Positions 8,567 through 13,372 of a stretch of 13,372 nucleotides of DNA are shown here, in pieces. This DNA is from Fragilaria radians (Eukaryota > Bacillariophyta > Fragilariophyceae > Fragilariales > Fragilariaceae). The stretch covers positions 35,333 through 48,704 of the forward strand of contig CAAAJI010000381.1 in assembly GCA_900642245.1 (NCBI GenBank), read 5' to 3'. Made by a program: the position numbers and the translations under genes. The stretch's first letter is position 1, and every line of letters begins with the position of its first letter. A model generated the notes under the pieces. The model was given only the letters and a program-made list of their open reading frames with translations. It ran no database searches and was not told the origin of the DNA.

Positions 8567-8830
8567 TTAAGGCATGTCCTCTGATCTGCTGGAATTGACT
8601 AATCCCAGACAGATATCACACTCGCTGCTGATCAACAATTCAGCGTAAGCGATGTCGTTCTTGACCATGAACTCTTCATGTCCCTTGGTCCCCTTGCTCG
8701 GCGCAACCTCCAGGCCAACAAGCAAATTTCAATAACCTCTCAATCTAGCCTTGGCTAGAAACGTCACATTCCACCTTTCCCAGTTTTTCCTGTCTCCAGA
8801 AAATCCTGTAATCTTCATTTGAACTTCCAT
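8567..8830 (-). pseudogene. Gag N-terminal fragment of the copia polyprotein
   Basis: The polyprotein ATG is at 8830-8828. The first 87 codons encode a typical copia Gag N-terminus: FSGDRKNWERW followed by VTFLAKARLRGY. An in-frame TGA at 8731-8729 falls where Trp is usual in this motif (GY-stop-NLLVG), and a TAA at 8569-8567 comes before GDAGLAWK. The frame is the same as that of the rest of Gag, so these are point nonsense changes, not frameshifts. Gag forms the particle in which reverse transcription takes place. Confidence 0.82.
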
Positions 8831-8868
8831 CTTGAATCGCTTTATTCCTGTCCGGACGTTTTAAAACG
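8831..8868 (-). promoter_or_regulatory. Leader / expected primer-binding site with a palindrome
   Basis: Only 38 bases separate the 5' LTR from the Gag ATG, so the primer-binding site must be here. No TGG-type sequence complementary to a tRNA 3' CCA end abuts the LTR. Instead there is a perfect 14-bp palindrome ACGTTTTAAAACGT (8856-8869) whose last base is the first LTR base, overlapping a TCCGGA palindrome. The primer might be an internal tRNA fragment, as in Drosophila copia, but I cannot identify it. Confidence 0.45.
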
Positions 8869-9313
8869 TGATAGAAATGCCTGCTGATTAGACGAAGAAG
8901 TAAGTTTGATGATTGTAAGGAGATGAGAATCTCCAGTTTGAATGTGATGAAACAAAGGGTGTCGAACACTTAAAAAGTTTAATAAATTGAGGTTGTAAGC
9001 ATTAATTTATCTTAAGTCTACCCGCCGATCTGTGCGCTACTCCTTTTGTATTCAATACCTAATTTCGTCCACTTTAATTACTTTCTTCTCCTTTTTCCTT
9101 CACATGATTGTCTTTTTCTTTACTTAGACTCAATAATTCATCCCGATCATGGCACATGCATTTTACCCGGATTTTTCACATTTTGCCTAAGTCCAATATT
9201 TCACTTACCCGTATATTTTGACTTTGCATTGGTTTTCCCAAAGTCACGACTTAGACTACCCGTATATTACTTAAGAAGATAAAATCATCCAACATGAAGT
9301 TTACCTTCTAACA
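8869..9313 (-). repeat. 5' LTR of the copia element
   Basis: This is the upstream LTR in the direction of transcription. It is 445 bp and bounded by TG and CA. Its tips form the short inverted repeat TGATAGAA / TTCTAACA, which is cleaner than in the partner LTR. Its high-coordinate side is U3 and should carry the promoter. On the minus strand U3 holds two copies of AATATACGGGTA (9257-9268, 9206-9217) and a weaker third. Confidence 0.94.
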
Positions 9314-9319
9314 TTTGTT
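9314..9319. repeat. Right target-site duplication TTTGTT
   Basis: This is the partner of 4320-4325 and abuts the terminal CA of the 5' LTR. Together they mark the insertion site and show that the two LTRs belong to one insertion, not to a recombinant. Confidence 0.75.
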
Positions 9320-11527
9320 TTCCCCTGACAAACAATCAATATCCTTGCTGTCTATAGAATGATTTATATCACTAGGATGCAGGTTCGCACGTTTAAGGAA
9401 TAAAGCGCAGTATACAATATTAAGTATTCAAGGCCAAGGATTCATGAATGGATATCCAAGAATCTGATTTGGGCAACATCAACGGAATTATACAAATGTT
9501 GATGCCGTATTGGCTTGCGGTTAGCTAAGGACAAAATTGATGCAATCTCTGCTCCTTTGATGGTAAAGATTAAACTTATGAGCTGGCAAAATAAATCATC
9601 AAGAATTCGGAAGCTTTGTGTTTGTGGGCCTGTGTATAGCATGTCTTTTTTTTATGGTCCAAGTGATGAATATCTTATCAGAGGCTTATGATATAGAGAT
9701 AAATGTGTTGAAAACATAACAATTAATCCTTAATGGTCAACTGCTTTAGTTAAACTATGTGGCATGATCAGAATCAAAACATTATCCCGTGTGGATAAGA
9801 TAAAGTATGAAAATGTAATAAGGAAGCTTAGAAAATAAATGTTACATAAAAAAGGATTATCAAAAACGTTAAATTCAAAGCTTTGTATGCCTAAAGGAAA
9901 TCTGTGAAAAATAAATCACAATGCGGTAGAATTTGAGCACAGTTTGGAATAGAGTCTAAGGAGTTGAATCTACACGATGCAATTGGATATTTACATCTTT
10001 GGATGAATTGCTTAAATTCAAGATGGGAACATTGAAGGATATATTTTTATGCCAGCTAAGAATAGCTTATGCACATCCTACATGAATCGATTCTGCAGTA
10101 TGCTTTGACTAAACAATCCACAATATCTTCACTAGAAATGATTTTGTATATTAATTGATTGACTCACGATTAAAGAAAAGAATTTATTTTATGAAGCAAA
10201 ATATTTTAGAACCAATTAATCTTTATGTCAGCTAAGCTACCAAGACAGAACTTTCAAGGAATGCAGCATGGACAACATAGAGAATGAAGAAGGAATCAAC
10301 ATGTTAAGACCAAAATTCACTAGAAAAAAAGAGATGTTTCAAATCTATCTGTTGCCAATAGTATAGGTGTCATTCTGTAGCCACAAAATAATAAGCTACC
10401 TAGCATAGCTTTCACAAATGGCTTTTGACTAGGATGCTTTGAACACATTCTTCTGGGCTAGTCATCAATAAAGTACTCAGAAAGTCTTGTGCATCTGCTT
10501 TTGGCTTGAGCTCTGAGCTTCTTGCAGTCAATTGATAATTGATTGCATGAGAATAAGCCCAAGTATACATACCTATGATGTTACTGCTATAGCATCTAGA
10601 CTAAACTGTGTGTCTCCTTCAAATGGGCTTTGTGGCTTATGTGGGGTTGCAGCCAACCTGGGGATTCCACTCTTACAACATAAGAGTAATTTCATACTTT
10701 TCTAATATATCTATTTGCCTCTTAAAGGAAATTTCTCAAAGCCAAGTCTTTGTCACTTTTTGCTTTTTCATATTTAAGAGATCAAAAGGGAAATGTACTA
10801 CCTCTAAATGCTGAACAAAAATATATCATAGGAAAAAGCGCTTAGAAAGATTACATTATTATCCCCAGAGTACACTCTCATTGATAGTAAGTATATACAA
10901 GGAAAAAAGATTGAATGGGATTTCATTGATCTATAAACAAAACAAATCGTGAATTTTGAAACACAGGATATTGGTACTGAAGGTGAAAGTAATTTAGCTT
11001 TACTGCTTTGAAAGATTTCATTCTTGGATGAGTTTTATTGAAAAATGAATCATGCATAATCCAAAACATGCCATCAACACTTAAAAGTGCTTATTCTGAC
11101 CGTATGCTTTGCATTTTTCAGTGACATTATTTCAAATAATCGTGTAACATTATCAGGAATCACTTGTCTAACATGTTGTAAGAATTGTAGAAGGTTAGGG
11201 ACAGGTTGCTTTACCATCAGTAGACAAAGCATAACACTATAGAGCTGTTTGCATGTCAACGTATAATTACTTCATTAATAACTGAGCGCTTCCAAAAGAT
11301 TTATCAGACTCTGGAAATCCAGAAATATCAAGTCATCAGATAACTGGGCATTTTTATTCATTGCGAATGCCAATATTTTTGACAAGTAATTCAATGCTTA
11401 ACAGAAGTAACACTGTGCTGACTTATCTACCTTACAATATACTCAGGAAGAATAGGAGTTAGTTTGTATGGATTGTATGTTAATGAGATCATCACGTTAC
11501 TGAGCACATATATTGTCAATTTTTGGG
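9320..11527. other. AT-rich spacer without a convincing gene
   Basis: This 2.2 kb between the two transposons is AT-rich with frequent stops on both strands. I found no domain, tRNA or tandem array. Weakly protein-like minus-strand pieces occur at 11397-11278 and, in the same frame after TAA TGA, 11271-11074. Others are at 10695-10573 and 10570-10412 (adjacent, different frames). They might be remains of an old gene or element, but they may equally be chance. Confidence 0.35.
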
Positions 11528-11543
11528 CAAAGAGAATGGCTCG

Positions 11544-11678
11544 GTAGTAAATGTTTTTGGCTACTATTTCCAGTAGTTACTGATAGTAAGAATTGGAAAA
11601 TACTACTATTCTGAATAGTTACTAATTGTAAAAATCAAAAGAGTTTACTACTTACTTGTAGTGAAAAATAGTGACTCT
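11544..11678. repeat. Cluster of TAGTAA / TTACTA motifs, likely hAT subterminal repeats
   Basis: Within 135 bases, TAGT and ACTA words occur again and again in both orientations: GTAGTAA (11544), CTACTATT (11561), AGTAGTTACT (11572), ATAGTAAG (11583), TACTACTATT (11601), AATAGTTACTAA (11614), TTTACTACTTACTTGTAGTG (11644) and AATAGTGACTC (11668). hAT elements commonly carry such short subterminal motifs as transposase binding sites. The position between the transposase stop and the supposed end fits that use. Confidence 0.55.
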
Positions 11679-11715
11679 TTTTGCTCGCAACAACACCTGT
11701 CTACGCATTCATTCA

Positions 11716-11927
11716 TTATTTGTAAAGGAAACTGGCAATGAAGTCCCGGTTGTGATATAACAATGTTCTGTCCCCAAATCTCTCACTTGACATACATGTT
11801 TGGAACGGATTCATATTGTTGTTTACTGAAGAAAACCCAGATTCTTGATACAATGAAGAATTGCACCGAGACAACTGAATGGATGCCAATGTTGATATGG
11901 CTTTGAACTGAGGGTTTCTGGCTTCAC
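11716..11927 (-). pseudogene. hAT C-terminal dimerisation segment (last exon or shifted frame)
   Basis: This 70-codon frame has no ATG start and sits 37 bases beyond the TGA that ends the long transposase frame. It reads EARNPQFKAISTLASIQL, then QESGFSSVNNNM, then SSERFGDRTLLYHNRDF, and stops at TAA (11718-11716). The order (short helix, Glu-containing QES motif, Arg/Ser-rich strand, LL-HN motif near the stop) matches the hAT C-terminal region, whose Glu is the third catalytic residue. Confidence 0.72.
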
Positions 11928-13372
11928 CTGCAGTTCAAAACCACATCAGGGGATCACAATATGTCAATAGATCCATGATAGTTTGCACTTTTTTGTTTGA
12001 TCTTTGTTTTCTTGTTGGACCTTCAACCACTTTATTTCAGCACGTGTCTTGTACCATTTGGTGACAGTACTAGTGTTGTCTTCAATTTCTTTGAGCAAAG
12101 GATTTAATTCATTGATCAGATCATCATTGTCTTTGTCAACAATATCAATATCAGAGTTGTTGTGCTCATTTACAGGGCCCATGCTCTTGCTGGAATCTCT
12201 GATCCCGGCATTAACCATAAGAGTTTCCATTCGTTTTACCTCATCTTCAAAATATGAAAGTGCTTCATTGTAATTTGAAATCATTTTTTCGGGGTAACAC
12301 GCTGTACGCGGATCCAGGAATACTACAATTGCATCATCTTTGGTCTGAGGTTTAAATCTTTTCAGCAAATGTTGTCTTAATTGATCTATGCATTTCATAG
12401 AATTTGTTGTAAACGATTGGGCTTCTTTGGAATAGCGCTGCAAGCTATTCAGCAAAGAATAGGATACAAATGTGTCAGTTGCTTTTTGCCTCTTTGTATA
12501 TTCTAAACACTTGAACTCATCTGCTTCCATAAAAGCAAATGCTTTTATACGCAAATACTCAGTGAAAGCCATAGTTATATATGTCATTTGACTCTTATGA
12601 GATGCATATTTGGCAACAAAGACAGACACACCTTCTATTTCTTGGATAGTGCAACCATCAACTGCCAAAAGTGTGTGCCACAGGACATGGAACTGGTAAT
12701 CTTGTGCTTCTTTATCCAAATTTTCCAATGCAAATTTCTCCATAGTGAAATAGCGGAACAAAGACATGCTGAGCAGCTTGTGCACCAATGATACACGTGT
12801 TTCTCTGCTGTAGGCTGGCCTACCTTTGGGACAGTTCAAATGCTTTTGAGTTCTCTTTAACCGCTCCAATGCTGGGAAGTTTCGAAATAGTTTGCAATTT
12901 CCTGTAATGTGTTGATGATACATTTACCATCAAGAAACTCACCACCAGTGGTAACTTTGTAACAATTTCCTTCCCTGTTTACTGTGCATGTTCCCATCTT
13001 CATTTCTGGCAAATCTGGTTTTTGTGTTTTCAAGGTGTCCCTATCCATATTTAAGTGATGAGTTTAATTCATGCATTGTACAATTGATTTGATCAGCATC
13101 TTCTGAGAACTCTTTTGCAACATTAACAGCAGAACTTGTTGTGTCCAACACAATTGAATAGCACCATTGACTAAAGTCAAACTGATACTGCTTCAGCAAT
13201 GAATGCTCCATCAAAGTTGCATTAGGCTTTACAAGGCCCAATTTAACTTTAATCCATTGCATTTCACATAGAAATGAACATGAAAAGCCCAAGCAGTTGT
13301 TGCCATCATTCCCAGTCCACATCTCATGCATCAGATACATGACCTTATTTCCACATTTATCATGGGATCCTT
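11716..13372 (-). pseudogene. hAT transposase, broken and 5'-partial
   Basis: The frame is open from the right edge to a TAG at 13043-13041 and shows the first part of the RNase H-like catalytic fold: HEMWTGNDG, GFSCSF, then SIVLDTTSSAVNVAKEF with a candidate catalytic Asp. TMHELNSSLKYG follows, where hAT enzymes have a conserved His-Glu-Leu segment. Two small frame breaks come next, near 13045 and near 12870. Typical text lies on both sides (VTTGGEF, INTLQEIANYFETSQ; then LERLKRTQKHL, ETRVSLVHKLL). The long frame 12923-11964 carries the all-helical insertion and VVFLDPRT. The C-terminal dimerisation segment reappears in another frame at 11927-11716, with QESGFSSVNNNM and SSERFGDRTLLYHNRDF, ending in TAA. 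Breaks one and two are too small for introns; the last could be a short intron (CTGCAG acceptor at 11928) or an indel. The enzyme would cut and paste the element. Confidence 0.78.

Larger units (their letters stand above)
4326..9313 (-). mobile_element. Complete but defective Ty1/copia-type LTR retrotransposon
   Basis: The element is 4988 bp and is read right to left. It has two 445-bp LTRs starting TG and ending CA, a 38-base leader, one Gag-Pol frame in copia order (integrase before reverse transcriptase), a polypurine tract next to the 3' LTR, and 6-bp target duplications. It moved through an RNA copy made into DNA inside Gag particles. By eye the LTRs differ at three of 445 positions (4335/8878 C/T, 4341/8884 A/C, 4766/9309 G/T), so the insertion is recent. 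Four in-frame stops and two frameshifts show it cannot now make a full polyprotein; it either decayed after insertion or was moved by proteins from another copy. Assembly indel errors could explain the frameshifts. The motifs resemble the copia-like elements of diatoms, but I cannot assign a named family. Confidence 0.93.
11528..13372 (-). mobile_element. hAT-superfamily DNA transposon, one end plus transposase, cut by window edge
   Basis: A minus-strand hAT transposase pseudogene (11716 to beyond 13372) is followed by a repeat-rich non-coding segment (11544-11678). I infer that this is the 3' subterminal region and that the element ends near 11528, where CAAAGAGAATGG could be the terminal inverted repeat. 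The other end is outside the window, so neither the inverted repeat nor the 8-bp target duplication can be tested here. The terminus is a guess; membership of the superfamily is well supported. Confidence 0.55.

Noticed and set aside
5477..8731. TGA read as an amino acid (recoding) in the copia polyprotein
   Set aside because: The three TGAs sit at positions where different residues are expected, a TAA and two frameshifts are also present, and the host-like genes here do not use internal TGA.
9442..9642. 66-codon minus-strand frame just right of the retrotransposon
   Set aside because: It has no motif and no neighbouring support; it is typical of chance frames in this AT-rich stretch.
12004..12273. 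89-codon plus-strand frame within the hAT transposase
   Set aside because: It is antisense to recognisable transposase sequence and has no features of its own.

Overview
This is nuclear DNA of a eukaryote, most likely a stramenopile microalga such as a diatom. That taxonomic guess is an inference. It rests on compact genes with few short GT-AG introns, a Ty1/copia-type LTR retrotransposon, and a hAT transposase, in moderately AT-rich DNA. No rRNA, tRNA or CRISPR was seen.

The left third (1-3544) holds host genes. At the left edge is the C-terminal end of an unrecognised plus-strand gene with one predicted membrane segment (3-344). Facing it is a two-exon minus-strand gene (669-1946) for a 350-residue protein with a SUMO/ubiquitin-like N-terminal domain and a BTB/POZ domain. 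Its first exon is short and easy to miss. Its start lies 278 bases from the start of a divergent, intronless plus-strand PDCD2/TSR4-family gene (2225-3544). In other eukaryotes this family escorts ribosomal protein uS5 during 40S assembly. The shared gap carries a CCAAT box.

The middle (4320-9319) is one complete copia-type retrotransposon on the minus strand. It has two 445-bp LTRs that differ at only three sites, flush 6-bp target duplications (TTTGTT), a polypurine tract that is tandemly duplicated, and a single Gag-Pol frame in the order Gag, zinc knuckles, protease, integrase, reverse transcriptase, RNase H. The frame is dead: four in-frame stops (three TGA, one TAA) and two frameshifts, plus YVDE in place of the usual YVDD catalytic motif. 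The insertion nevertheless looks young.

The right part (9320-13372) starts with about 2.2 kb of AT-rich DNA without a convincing gene. Then comes a minus-strand hAT-superfamily transposase pseudogene that runs off the right edge. Its conserved C-terminal dimerisation segment lies in a separate reading frame at 11716-11927. Beyond its stop is a cluster of short TAGT/ACTA repeats, which I read as the subterminal region of the element.

The window is therefore a boundary between a compact gene block and a transposon-rich block. No operon or multi-gene system is visible. The most unusual host feature is the SUMO-like/BTB fusion. The rest of the interest lies in the structure and decay pattern of the two transposons.
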